Source: Chitinophagales bacterium
GTDB lineage: Bacteria > Bacteroidota > Bacteroidia > Chitinophagales > UBA2359
Assembly: GCA_041392475.1 (NCBI GenBank)
Contig: JAWKLZ010000002.1
Coordinates: 1,992,501-2,056,500, forward strand
Direction of reading: 5' to 3'
DNA length: 64,000 bases
A model generated the notes under the pieces. It ran no database searches, was not told the DNA's origin, and worked only from the letters and a program-made list of their open reading frames with translations. A program made the translations under genes and the position numbers. The first letter of the stretch is position 1. Every line of letters starts with the position of its first letter. This document shows positions 35,930-46,000 of this stretch, in pieces.

Positions 35930-38317
35930 TCACCAACTCCCCCCGCCGCCGCCGCCGAAGCCACCGCCACTAAATCCACCGCCACCCGAAAAGCTGCCGC
36001 CGCTACCACCAAAGCTGCTACTACCGCCACTACTCGAAGGATAAGACACAAAGGTATTGCCCATTTGTTTCATGCCATTGCTCAGGCTGTCCATGAATAC
36101 ATGCGTATTGAAGTTGTTGTAACTGCCTTGGTACCAATTCGGTTCAGGCGGTTGAATGGACAAACCTTCAAACTTTGCCGCCCACTTATCCGCCAAATCA
36201 AATACGATGGCATAAGGCAGGGTTTTGTCGAAATAGTTGGGGTCTTCTTTGAGGAAAGTTTCGAGTTTGTGGGCTTCCGCACTTTTGACAAACTCCCTAA
36301 AACCCGCCAATTTTTTGTACAGGTCCATCCCAATCGGTGCTTTTTTGGGCATGATTCGCCCAAAAATCAAGAGCATAATGCCCGATAGGAGAACGGTAAT
36401 CGCAATGTCGCCTAACTGAAATTGATTGCCTGCCCCAAAGCCAAAAACAGCAGCAATCAAACCGCCTACCAATGCCATAGTACCAAAAACCAACATAGCA
36501 GTACCGCAGCCTCTTGTTCTCGGCACATAAAACGAGCGTTTTTTGATTTGCGTTTCCAGTTCCTCCCTTGCTTGCTGCATCGTAGTGTGGAACTTATTGG
36601 TTAGACTACTTAGCAGAATCGTATTGCCGCTTTTGAAGATGCCATTGAAGAGGGTGTTTTCGTAGGTATGAGCATTGACGGGCAGTTCTTTGAGTTTTTG
36701 AAATTCAAAATCTATTTTCTCCGACAAACCCAAAAACCTTTCCTCTCTGATTTCCTTGATTTTCAGATGTCCATTGGTCGCCCAATACGGAATCAATGCC
36801 AATAAATCTCGGTCGTGTAGTTTGTCGTCAATCAAAATTCCCGATTCGGCAGGGGTCAGCTCAGAAGGAGGACGGTATTGCGTAGCGACACTGAACTCTT
36901 CGTCCTTTCCTTTTCGCAGCCAAAGCCAATACAAGCCACCAAAAATGAAGAAAGGCAAAAACAAAATCCAATTGTTTTTCCAAACCAAATTGAGCCAGTT
37001 CAACCAACTGCTATCGAAAAAGTCTTTGGGTACAAGGATTTCGTAATCAAGGCGTTCACGCATCAGCATCATCTCTTTGGTGTTGATAACCACCGTATTC
37101 AAGTCAGTGCGTTTTTTATCAACCGATATGGTTTTGCCATTTCCTTTTACGATTGCCTCGACTTTTGAGCCGCTTCGACCTTCTGGAAAATGCAGGGTGA
37201 CGGTGGCACTTTCGACAGGTTCAGGCCATTGCCAATATTTACTCAAAGGGTTGTCAAATTGCAGAAAATCAGGACTATTTTTTGCAGCCAAAAAATTGCC
37301 ATAGGTTTCGTATTCCACTTCAAAAACCCGTTCCGTTCCCATTTCCACATCCTCTGTATTGAGGTAAAAAGATTGGTATGCAGCATTGTAGGAGATGTTT
37401 TCCCCTTTCACCTTTTGAAGTCCATAGCGGTATTCTCCTCCAATGATTTTGGGTGTACTTAGCGGACTTTGCCAGCCAATCGTGGGGTCAAAATCTCGGT
37501 AAATGGGATAGGTCGGCTTCAAAAAATGAATGATATACGTTTCTCTGACCTTTGCAGTTCCATTTTCTGAGAAGGTAATGTCTGTGTCCAGTTTTTTGAG
37601 GTAGTATTTATCTGCAATGACCGACATGGGCAAAGGTTTTTTCTCAAGATAGTTCTCTTGAAAAGCAAAGACCGCCGAAACGCCCTCTTTTGGATTTAAA
37701 GCCCTTTGGCTCTGTCCTTCCAATACCTGACCGTCAAAAGATTCGGTAAAGACTTTTTCTTTTGCACCCAAACTTCCTGCAAATACTTGATAGGCTTGTT
37801 TTTCGGCGGGAATAAATTGGGGTAGTTCAATGCGGAAAGAAGATTGAAGGATTGGCACATCCCATTCAGTACCAATGACATTCCAATAAAATTCGCTGTG
37901 ATTTGGGAAAAAATTGATGGCATTATAGACCTTGAAGTGAATCTTGTATTGCTGCTTTCCTTCAATGTATTTGTCTGGTGAGCCAATGCGAATGTTCAAA
38001 TATCCTTCGCTTTTCACCTCTGTATATTCCCAATTTTCAACGCTGATGCTGTCCAGATAAATGTCGTAAATGAGTCCTTCTCTTTGCGCTTTTTGAGTGC
38101 CTTGCGGTAACGGTTCTACTTTGTAATTGACGGGAATCGAGCGAAAAATGCCCCGCCTTTGTTCTTTGAATACTACGTCAATGGTTTCGTGTACCCAAAA
38201 ACTACCATCTGTTTGTAGTTCGATTCGCACGTCGTAGTTTTCGATGTCAAAGTATTCGGCAAAAGCGGATAGGGAACAGAGTAGGATTATGAGAAGGGTA
38301 AAAATTGCGTTTTTCAT
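35930..38317 (-). CDS. DUF2207 domain membrane protein with glycine-rich tail
   Basis: About 795 residues. A signal peptide (AIFTLLIILLCSLSAFA) is followed by DUF2207 (EYFDIENYDVRIELQTDGSF ... EQRRGIFRSIPVNY), a beta-rich exported region. A membrane helix (WILFLPFFIFGGLYWLWL) follows, then a cytoplasmic-side segment, two more hydrophobic helices (AMLVFGTMALVGGLIAAVFG; IAITVLLSGIMLLIFG) and a Gly/Ser-rich tail ending GGGGSW. Such proteins are usually encoded with LemA, as here; function is unknown, with an envelope role suspected. I start at the Met at 38315-38317, where the signal peptide begins; the longer frame to 38425 crosses the lemA terminator. Confidence 0.88.
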   Translation of the reverse strand: MKNAIFTLLIILLCSLSAFAEYFDIENYDVRIELQTDGSFWVHETIDVVFKEQRRGIFRSIPVNYKVEPLPQGTQKAQREGLIYDIYLDSISVENWEYTEVKSEGYLNIRIGSPDKYIEGKQQYKIHFKVYNAINFFPNHSEFYWNVIGTEWDVPILQSSFRIELPQFIPAEKQAYQVFAGSLGAKEKVFTESFDGQVLEGQSQRALNPKEGVSAVFAFQENYLEKKPLPMSVIADKYYLKKLDTDITFSENGTAKVRETYIIHFLKPTYPIYRDFDPTIGWQSPLSTPKIIGGEYRYGLQKVKGENISYNAAYQSFYLNTEDVEMGTERVFEVEYETYGNFLAAKNSPDFLQFDNPLSKYWQWPEPVESATVTLHFPEGRSGSKVEAIVKGNGKTISVDKKRTDLNTVVINTKEMMLMRERLDYEILVPKDFFDSSWLNWLNLVWKNNWILFLPFFIFGGLYWLWLRKGKDEEFSVATQYRPPSELTPAESGILIDDKLHDRDLLALIPYWATNGHLKIKEIREERFLGLSEKIDFEFQKLKELPVNAHTYENTLFNGIFKSGNTILLSSLTNKFHTTMQQAREELETQIKKRSFYVPRTRGCGTAMLVFGTMALVGGLIAAVFGFGAGNQFQLGDIAITVLLSGIMLLIFGRIMPKKAPIGMDLYKKLAGFREFVKSAEAHKLETFLKEDPNYFDKTLPYAIVFDLADKWAAKFEGLSIQPPEPNWYQGSYNNFNTHVFMDSLSNGMKQMGNTFVSYPSSSGGSSSFGGSGGSFSGGGGFSGGGFGGGGGGSW

Positions 38318-38383
38318 TGCAGGGAGCAGCTTGTGATTGGAAAAATGAGAATTTATCAACAGATACGAGAAAGAACACAAGAT

Positions 38384-38421
38384 AAAAAAAGACGCAAGAC
38401 ATAAGCACTTCGTCTTGCGTC
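38384..38421 (-). terminator. Rho-independent terminator of lemA
   Basis: On the minus strand GACGCAAGAC, an 11-base loop, GTCTTGCGTC and then seven T: a perfect 10-bp stem. Similar 'GTCTTGC' words are repeated just upstream (38422-38457). Confidence 0.9.
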
Positions 38422-38456
38422 TCACGTCTTTTGTCTTGCATCTTTTACCTCACGTC

Positions 38457-39005
38457 TTAAAAGTGAACCTGAACGTTTTCACGCTCTTGTGCTTCTACTT
38501 CAAAATATTCGTAAGGGTTGAAGTTGAACATTTTGGCAACAATCATGGAAGGGAAAGTTTCAACTGCATTGTTGAAGTCACGAACAATGGCATTGTAGTA
38601 GCGGCGGGCATTTTGAATATCGTCTTCCACAGTATTGAGCGTTTCCTGCAATTGAAGGAAACTGGTGTTGGCCTTCAATTCTGGATAACTTTCTACCACC
38701 AACATCACTTGCTTCAATGCGCTGGTCAGCATATTTTCGGCCTGTGCTTGTGCGGCAACGCTGCTATTTGGGATATTGACCGCAGCATTTCGTGCTTGCA
38801 CTACTTTTTCAAAAGTTTCGCCTTCGTGTTTGGCATAGCCTTTCACGGTTTCTACCAAATTGGGAATGAGGTCATAACGGCGTTTGAGTTGCACATTGAT
38901 GTCGCTCCATGCGCCTTCTAAGCGGTTGCGGAGTTTGACCATATTGTTGTACATGCCCATCAAAACGATGCCAATAACAACGAGTAAGATAATAGGAATA
39001 AACAT
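38457..39005 (-). CDS. lemA: LemA family protein
   Basis: A 182-residue protein with one N-terminal membrane helix (FIPIILLVVIGIVLMGM) and a helical LemA domain: NNMVKLRNRLEGAWSDINVQ, LKRRYDLIPNLVETVKGYA, ENMLTSALKQVMLVVESYPE and RRYYNAIVRDFNNAVETFPS. Length and motifs are typical of the family. Its biochemical function is not established. It lies upstream of the DUF2207 gene on the same strand, the usual pairing, although a strong terminator separates them. The start at 39003-39005 begins the membrane helix; the longer frame adds an unlikely extension. Confidence 0.95.
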   Translation of the reverse strand: MFIPIILLVVIGIVLMGMYNNMVKLRNRLEGAWSDINVQLKRRYDLIPNLVETVKGYAKHEGETFEKVVQARNAAVNIPNSSVAAQAQAENMLTSALKQVMLVVESYPELKANTSFLQLQETLNTVEDDIQNARRYYNAIVRDFNNAVETFPSMIVAKMFNFNPYEYFEVEAQERENVQVHF

Positions 39006-39219
39006 GGTATTTTTGTTTTTAGTGAGAAAAAGGTTTTGTGTAAAACTCAAAAAACAAATTCAAGCTCAAATTCAAAACAAACAATGGAAGTTGATTTTCC
39101 TTCAATTTTGAAGTTGGGAACTTATTTTGCAAGCATTACCAATATTAAAACGTTTCTAAGATACTATTTTTTCTACAATTTTTACAAAATAATATAAATT
39201 CTAACAACTCCAATCATTA

Positions 39220-40002
39220 TTATTTCGCTTCATTCAAACTCCAATTGTAATCCAAATAATCCACCGAAGCATTGGCGTTTATCTTGGTGTCTGAATATTT
39301 GTTGAGGAAATCAATCAGCGTACCGTTTTTGGTGAAGTCACCTTCAAACCACTTGAATATCTTGGATATTTGTATGTTGTTGCTGGTGATTTTGTTTTTG
39401 GATGGATCGTTGATAAATAGGCGGGCTTGTTGGTCTAACTGTTCATATAGTTTGTCTGCGGTGAATGCAAACTGTGGCAAAGCAGGACAAGAAGCAGAGG
39501 CACAATTGACTCCAACGTGTATGCGTGGGTCTTCAAAACGCTTACGTAAAAAATTGTGTTCGATGTTATTGAGGTCGTATTTTGCTCCTTCAATCTCAAT
39601 GAATTTGATATCCCACGGTGAATTTACAAAGGAAATACTGGGACCAGAAGTCACATCTTTGATACTTTCAACGGGATAGTTGTCGAGAATCAGTTGGACG
39701 GTAAACGCATTGTAGGCATTGATCCAATAAGCCATCTGTTCTTCTTTCGACCAGTTTTTGTCGTTTGGATGGTGTTCGGATACTTTTTGAAGATAGGTAT
39801 CCAATTTTTTTCTATCTGTTTGAAATCCTTTGTAATCGACCAAACCTTGATTGTTCACATGCACTTTTAACAAACTATCCCAAGTTTCGTGGGTAATTGG
39901 GTCAGATTTTGAAGATATTTTATATTTTGGAGAGCAACCTATTAATAGGAATAAACTCAACAACAACAAGCTCGCTTTTTCGATGCAGTTTTTGAAAGTC
40001 AT
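39220..40002 (-). CDS. DUF547 predicted lipoprotein
   Basis: A protein of about 260 residues. The signal peptide (LLLLSLFLLIGC) ends in a lipobox Cys. The DUF547 region is clear: VDYKGFQTDRKKLDTYLQ, EEQMAYWINAYNAFTVQLIL, DIKFIEIEGAKYDLNNIEHN and the DPRIHVGVNCASASCPALP Cys-containing motif, then FLNKYSD. The family resembles papain-like or transglutaminase-type folds, with the conserved Cys and His as possible catalytic residues, but activity is unproven. It appears monocistronic. The start at 40000-40002 was chosen because it begins the signal peptide. Confidence 0.92.
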   Translation of the reverse strand: MTFKNCIEKASLLLLSLFLLIGCSPKYKISSKSDPITHETWDSLLKVHVNNQGLVDYKGFQTDRKKLDTYLQKVSEHHPNDKNWSKEEQMAYWINAYNAFTVQLILDNYPVESIKDVTSGPSISFVNSPWDIKFIEIEGAKYDLNNIEHNFLRKRFEDPRIHVGVNCASASCPALPQFAFTADKLYEQLDQQARLFINDPSKNKITSNNIQISKIFKWFEGDFTKNGTLIDFLNKYSDTKINANASVDYLDYNWSLNEAK

Positions 40003-40154
40003 AAATGATAACGTTTTAAAATAATGATTTGCAAGTAATAAACAGTTTTGTTTATGTATTGACCATGATTTAAACGCCATCTAAAGAAGAAGGTTTTGTT
40101 TACTTTCGTCTATTGTTGGACAGTTGAAGTTGAGATACAGCTAATATAGAAAAA

Positions 40155-40802
40155 CTAGAGCCGTTTCAACAAATCCTCTTTTTTCTTCAAAAACTCTTCC
40201 TCTGTGATCACTTCTTTGTCCCGTAGATTGCCCAATTTTTCGAGTAGCGCAAATACATCTTCTTCGCTTGCAGTTCCTTTTTTGTTCTTTTCTCCAGCAG
40301 GTTTTGGGTTCACAGGTGGTTTGTCGTTCATAGTTGCTTTTCTACCACCTTGTTCCTTATCCAGTTTACTCACATATTCTTTGCCTTCTTCAAAAGCTCT
40401 GGCAAACAAGTTTTTACCTTCCTCCAAGTCAAAGTCCAAAATAGTGCGTCCACCTTCGAGATTGGTGATAAATACCTGCCCCAAAGCATAGGTCGAAGCT
40501 CCTGAAAGCACTGCCATAGATACGCTTCCGAAAAATGTGCCAACACCAGGAAGCGTTTTCACTGCACTAGCCCCCAGTCGAGCCAAACTGCTACCTGCCA
40601 AGGCGGTAATGGCATTTCGTGCCAAGTTTTCGGAGAACCGCACATCATAGAGTGTACACAAATCTTTGAGCATACTCATCTGAACAGAGGTGACAGCAAT
40701 CACATCTACAAATGGGATTGGCAAAGTACCTGCCCCCATTGCCATAAAAATATTGTGGTTTACAATATCTTCTGCTCTATCTTTTCTGGTTAATTCGTCC
40801 AT
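40155..40802 (-). CDS. DUF697 membrane-associated protein with SHOCT-like tail
   Basis: A 215-residue protein. The DUF697 region is HNIFMAMGAGTLPIPFVDVI, then SVQMSMLKDLCTLYDV and LGASAVKTLPGVGTFFGSVS. It has Gly-rich hydrophobic helices that are probably membrane-inserted. A charged linker leads to a C-terminal SHOCT-like helix pair (VFALLEKLGNLRDKEVITEEEFLKKKEDLL), a short oligomerisation motif. It lies 25 bases downstream of the S8 peptidase gene on the same strand, so it is probably in one operon with it. Function unknown. Confidence 0.85.
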   Translation of the reverse strand: MDELTRKDRAEDIVNHNIFMAMGAGTLPIPFVDVIAVTSVQMSMLKDLCTLYDVRFSENLARNAITALAGSSLARLGASAVKTLPGVGTFFGSVSMAVLSGASTYALGQVFITNLEGGRTILDFDLEEGKNLFARAFEEGKEYVSKLDKEQGGRKATMNDKPPVNPKPAGEKNKKGTASEEDVFALLEKLGNLRDKEVITEEEFLKKKEDLLKRL

Positions 40803-40827
40803 CGTATTGTTTATTTGTTTTTTTTAA

Positions 40828-42402
40828 TTAATCAATCACCTGCTCCAATACCTTCAATGGTTGGATAAAATTACCTGTTTTTTGCGTGTCAGTAGTTTCA
40901 ATACCTGTATCCTTCAAAATTTCATAGGCTTCTTTGGTGGTGATTTTTGGATTGACTGCTTTCATCATTCCCAACAATCCTGCTACATAAGGAGTTGCCA
41001 TTGAAGTACCACTAAATACTTGGTAATCTCCACCAGGATAAGTAGATAAAATATCAACTCCAGGAGCTGCAATACCCATTTTTACATCATCAATGGTATT
41101 GGAAAACTTGGCTCGGTTCAAGTCGCTGTCCACTGCCGAAACCGTAATCACACCTTCACAGTTTGCAGGGGTAAATTCTTTGGCACTCATATTGGAGTTT
41201 CCTGCCGCTACGACTACGATTGCATTGGCTTTGTTGGCATATTTTACTGCATCATTGTAGGCTCTTTGTGCCATGTCATTGGAACGACCTCCCAAAGACA
41301 TCGAAAGCACATCTGCCCCAATATCCGCCGCTTTTATCATCCCATTGATGATGCCTTGTTGAGAGCCAAATCCGTAGTCACTTAATACTTTGATGCTTGT
41401 AATCTGCACAAAATCATTGTTGGGAGCATAGGAAGCTACTCCAATTTTGTTGTTGGAAACAGCACCTGCAATACCCGCACAGTGTGTGCCATGTCCACGT
41501 TTATCGCTGTCATATTTTTTGAGAGTCGTCACATAATTGTCCTTCAAATCGGGATGTTGTCCATCTACTCCCGTATCCAATATCGCTATTTTGGCGACTT
41601 TGGTAGGTTTTATTTTGGCTTCATTCAAAAACTTGTAGGTATCGTTCATTTTCATCCATTCAAAACCCCACAATTCATTAACCCGCTCATCGTCAATTAC
41701 ATATTTGATTTGATTTTTGGGTAACTTATTTGATTCCAATGGGTCAACCGACACGATTTCGTTGTATTCCACCCAGTCTATCATTGAAGTCATTCCTTGG
41801 AGTTGGTTGAAAACTTCCACTACTTTGTTTTCATACTGATCGGCAATATCTACCACATAATATTCGTCCAAATTGGTTCGCTCAGGATGTGCCATTTCGG
41901 GGAAAGCACGCTGAATGTTCACCTCATATCCAGCCAGAGCTTGTTGGATATCCTTCAATTTGTTTTCGTCTTTGATGTCAAACAACAACTCTCCGTTTTG
42001 ATCAATCGGCACTTCTAATTGGGCTACAACAGTTGTTTCTTCTCCTCCCAGTTTGTGTTTGCTAAACGATTTTTCGAGTACGGCAGGAGCATACAACCAC
42101 ATCATACCTCCCAACAAACCCATGAACCACAGTCCAAACCATGATTTTTTGATGGCTACTTTGGTGGTAAGCCAAGTCAAGATGTGCAACAATCCTAAAT
42201 CTCTAATCAACAATACAACGATGTTGGTTTCGGCATATTCGGCATTGTAAAACACATTGAAGAGGTAAAACCCTGTGGCAAGGAAAAAGCCAATTTTGGG
42301 AATCCATGCCCAGAACTTCCGCCCTCGTACATCAAAAAACGACCAGAAAATGGCAAAGAATAGACTGGCTAAATAGCTAATCGAATATAGGGATAACATC
42401 AT
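40828..42402 (-). CDS. S8 (subtilisin-like) serine peptidase with N-terminal membrane domain
   Basis: A 524-residue protein. About four hydrophobic helices occupy the first 110 residues (SISYLASLFFAIFWSFF ... LGGMMWLYAPAVL). A spacer/propeptide-like region follows, then the S8 catalytic domain with all three residues: Asp in IAILDTGVDGQHPD, His in RGHGTHCAGIAGAV, Ser in FSGTSMATPYVAGLL, plus the oxyanion Asn in VVAAGNSNMSAKE. A membrane-tethered subtilase of this form is unusual; most bacterial subtilases are secreted. It is transcribed three bases after the small gene at 42406 and 25 bases before the DUF697 gene, an apparent three-gene operon. Substrate unknown. Confidence 0.9.
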   Translation of the reverse strand: MMLSLYSISYLASLFFAIFWSFFDVRGRKFWAWIPKIGFFLATGFYLFNVFYNAEYAETNIVVLLIRDLGLLHILTWLTTKVAIKKSWFGLWFMGLLGGMMWLYAPAVLEKSFSKHKLGGEETTVVAQLEVPIDQNGELLFDIKDENKLKDIQQALAGYEVNIQRAFPEMAHPERTNLDEYYVVDIADQYENKVVEVFNQLQGMTSMIDWVEYNEIVSVDPLESNKLPKNQIKYVIDDERVNELWGFEWMKMNDTYKFLNEAKIKPTKVAKIAILDTGVDGQHPDLKDNYVTTLKKYDSDKRGHGTHCAGIAGAVSNNKIGVASYAPNNDFVQITSIKVLSDYGFGSQQGIINGMIKAADIGADVLSMSLGGRSNDMAQRAYNDAVKYANKANAIVVVAAGNSNMSAKEFTPANCEGVITVSAVDSDLNRAKFSNTIDDVKMGIAAPGVDILSTYPGGDYQVFSGTSMATPYVAGLLGMMKAVNPKITTKEAYEILKDTGIETTDTQKTGNFIQPLKVLEQVID

Positions 42403-42405
42403 GAC

Positions 42406-42630
42406 TTATATTATTTTGTAGTTGGTGATTTCCATGGGGTTGCCCCACATGACTGTTGAAAAGAAGTCGTCTATGGTATTGCCGCTTATTTCTACCTTCA
42501 ATCCCTCTTTTTCAAGAGCAGAAGGCATATTGACGGGCAGCCATTGTTTGCCATTGTTGGCTTCAAGGCCCCAAAAACCCATTTCTATATTCTTGTAAAC
42601 AACTTTTCCTGTGAAATTGATTTGACTCAT
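42406..42630 (-). CDS. Small conserved-looking protein, first gene of the S8 peptidase operon
   Basis: A 74-residue protein starting MSQINFTGKVVYKNIEMG. A compact beta pattern is apparent: GKVVYKNIEMGFWGLEANNG, WLPVNMPSALEKEGLKVEIS and a final MWGNPMEITNYKII. This looks like a small beta-barrel of the OB type (inference). The stop is three bases before the peptidase start, so the two are translationally linked. A peptidase inhibitor or chaperone is an attractive guess but unproven. The start at 42628-42630 is preferred; a longer frame begins at 42654. Confidence 0.65.
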   Translation of the reverse strand: MSQINFTGKVVYKNIEMGFWGLEANNGKQWLPVNMPSALEKEGLKVEISGNTIDDFFSTVMWGNPMEITNYKII

Positions 42631-43091
42631 TGTAATCACTATTAGGTGATGCAAAGTACCTGTAACAGTAAGATAATGATTTTAAAGAAGAAAAAGTTCC
42701 CAAAACGAGGGGGAGAGGTAGGTGAAAAAATGTTAAGGGGATTGGGGTAAGATGGAGGATTTGTGCTGTTTTTTTTTATTAGAATCTTGAATAACGGTAC
42801 TGACCATTCTATTTAGTCTAAAAAAAACTTTTGACTCAATATGTGAAATTTAATCTAAAGATGTTTTATTGTAAATTGGCGAGGTATTTATTTGCCAGTA
42901 ATTATTTAATTGTCAATAATTTATATTGAATTTATCAAAGAATACAATAGCTTGTCTTTGGTTTTTGAAGATGTAATGGCAAAAAAATATGTTTGTTTTT
43001 ATTTAAGAATTAATCTACCTTTAAATGTTTAAAATAATGTGGAATAACCAAACCGACCACTTTTGCTTTAATCATATAAACGAATAACTAT
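42631..43091. other. 460-base spacer before the PKD adhesin gene
   Basis: No gene seen. AT-rich, with the adhesin promoter near its end (42964-42995). Confidence 0.6.
42964..42995 (+). promoter_or_regulatory. Bacteroidota-type promoter of the PKD adhesin gene
   Basis: TTTG-N20-TATGTTTG is an exact match to the TTTG / TAnnTTTG consensus with the right spacing. It ends 96 bases before the ATG at 43092, implying a leader of about 90 bases. Confidence 0.6.
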
Positions 43092-46000
43092 ATGAGTGTA
43101 AGGTTTTTACTTCAAGTATTTATTTTCTTTTTCTTATCTACATGTCAAATTTTAGCACAATCCTGTAATAGTTTATCTATATGTAATGATGATGGTTGTG
43201 GTGGTGGATTTGTAAATTATGTAGCCTCAGGGAGTAATGTTTTTTGTGAAGGAGGAAATGTCACTTTAGAAAATCAAAGCTCAATCAGTGACTTTCAAGA
43301 ATTTGTTATCGATTGGGGAGATGGCATTGTTGAAACAGTACCAAATTATAATAATGTAGTGCATACTTATAACTATGAGGATATAGATCCTTGTGAATCA
43401 GAAGGGAAATTTGATCAGCAGGTATGCTATGTTGGGAAAAAAAGTTGTTCTTCAGGAGAATCCTGTAGTACACAATCTACATTTATAACTGTGAGATTGC
43501 GTCCTGTTGCAGAATTTAACTTTCCGGATGAAGTATGTATAGGTGAACCTGCCAGCTTTAATGAACTAAGTTGCAATGCAACTACTTTTGCTTGGAACTT
43601 TGGTGATGGAGGTACATCCACATCAGAAAATCCAAGTCATACTTACAATTCACCAGGGATCTATACTGTTAACCTAACAGTAACAAACAATTGTTCTTCT
43701 CATACAATGCCTCATATAGTAAAAGTAGTATCTCCTCCAGAACCAAATTTCTCTTATACTGCATCAAACGTTACTAAGTGCAATCCTCTTAAACTTACTT
43801 TTAGTAATTCCTCTGATACGATAAATGCCCCTACAGAATGGAGTATTACTCCCAGTAATGGATGGAATTTTACAGATACTATTCAGACTGTAAACTCTAC
43901 ACATATTGAAGTGATATTTACCTCTCCTGGAGAATATATTGTTGAACTAGTAGGAACAAATAAATGTGGAACAGTAATAAAAGAAGAAGTTATTGAAGTA
44001 ATAGCAAGTCCCACCGTTTCTTTAGCCACAATCCCCAATCAATGCAGCACTTCTTTTCAGTATTGCCCTGCTTCGAGTGTTACGTTTAACGACTATGTGG
44101 AAAGTGTCACTTGGGAATTTCCTGGAGGCAGCCCTTCTTCTGCTATGGGAAAAAACCCAGGATGTGTAAACTACAATACACCAGGAAATCATGAAGTTAA
44201 GGTAACCGTTACAAATAACTGTGGGTCAAATGTAGCTACTCGTTCCTTTATATTGACAGATCCAAATAGTGGTTCAAACCTAAATCCACAAGCTTTTTGT
44301 GTCAATGATGGACTTTTTAATTTGGACACAGAGGTATTGGCAGGAGATTGGAGTGGCCCTGGTGTAAATAGTCAAGATAGGTTCAACCCTACTTCTGCGG
44401 GTTCTGGCATACATACTCTGATTTATACTTACACTGAAAATGGTTGTGACATTGAAAGTACCCTTCAAGTAACAGTTAATGCACTTCCTACGGTCAATGG
44501 TGGAAATTATGGTGTGATTTGTTTGGAAGATGCGCCTATTCAATTGAAGGGAACCCCAAGTGGAGGAACTTGGGAAGGAGAAGGCTTGTCGGGCAACGAC
44601 CCTATTACTTTCGACCCCAATGCAATGGGCACGGGTTCTTACAATTTTACCTATACTTATACTGACCCCATTACTACCTGTACGAATACCGATGTGGTTG
44701 GTATTCAAGTTCAAAATGTGGAAGTAGATATAAGTGCCAACGAAACTTCTTACTGTAATAGTACTTCATCTATTCAATTAACGGCTTCTCCAAGTGGAGG
44801 AGATTGGTCTGGAAATGGGGTGGCAGCGAATGGAAATTTTGTACCCTCCAATGCAGGAGTTGGTACACATATATTGACCTACACTTTCACGAATACAAAT
44901 GGTTGTACTGATTCTAAAACACTCGAAGTAACAGTGTCACAGGCAGAAAACATCAATGCAGGTGAAGATATGCAATTTTGCGAGAACGATGAACCCGTGG
45001 TTTTAGAAGCCATTGAACCTGCAAATGGGGAATGGTCTGGAAACGGTGTGACAGATGGAATGTTCAATCCACAAAACGCGAATATTGGTGACAATATAAT
45101 TACATATTCGTTTGGGACAGGAACTTGCAAAATTATAGATACCAAGATTTTTAAAGTGGATGCACTACCGACAATTACCATCAACTCTATACAAAATGTG
45201 TGCATAGATGCTGCAAATTTTGAACTTAGCGACTACACACCTTTGGGAGGAACTTGGTCGGGTACGGGTATCGTGGATGGAAACTTGGGAACTTTTTCGC
45301 CTATTGAAGCAGGCTTGGGAACAACTGAATTGACCTATACTTTCACAGACCCTACCACAACTTGTATCAATAGCCGCATCCATCAAATCAATGTATATCA
45401 AGTTTTGGTGGATGTGAGCGAAAACAGCACTACCTACTGCAATACAAACAATACCTACAATTTTAGTAGTCAAGTCACTGGGAATTTAAACGGAGGAAGT
45501 GGTGTTTGGGAAGGAAATAGCATTGACAGTGAAGGTATTTTTAATCCTTCTTTGGTAGATGTTGCCATTGGTATTGATACGCTTATCTATACTTTTATGG
45601 ATGGTTTGGGTTGTGGTAATAGCGACACCCTAATTGTTGAAGTCATACAAGCACAAACAGTAGAAGCAGGTTTGGATGAAGAAATATGCAAAAATGGAAA
45701 TGTTCTTATATTGAGTGGCTTTAGTCCAGAAGGAGGTACTTGGTCGGGAAGTCCAGCCATATCGGGCAACGAATTTGACCCTTCCTTATCTACTGCAGAG
45801 GATATCACACTAACCTATTCCATTGGAGAGGGCAGTTGTTTGGTTCAAGATACAAAAGTCATCACGGTTCACCCTATCCCCGTTTTGACTATTCCGAACA
45901 ATATGTCTATTTGTTTGAACGAAGGAGCGGTCGACCTTTCTGCAAGTCCAGAAGGAGGTACTTGGTCGGGAGAAGGCATCACGAACTCAACAACAGGTAT

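Noticed and set aside
35930..36010. Gly-rich codon run as a tandem repeat element
   Set aside because: It is the glycine-rich coding tail of the DUF2207 protein, a common family feature, and is not repeated elsewhere in the window.
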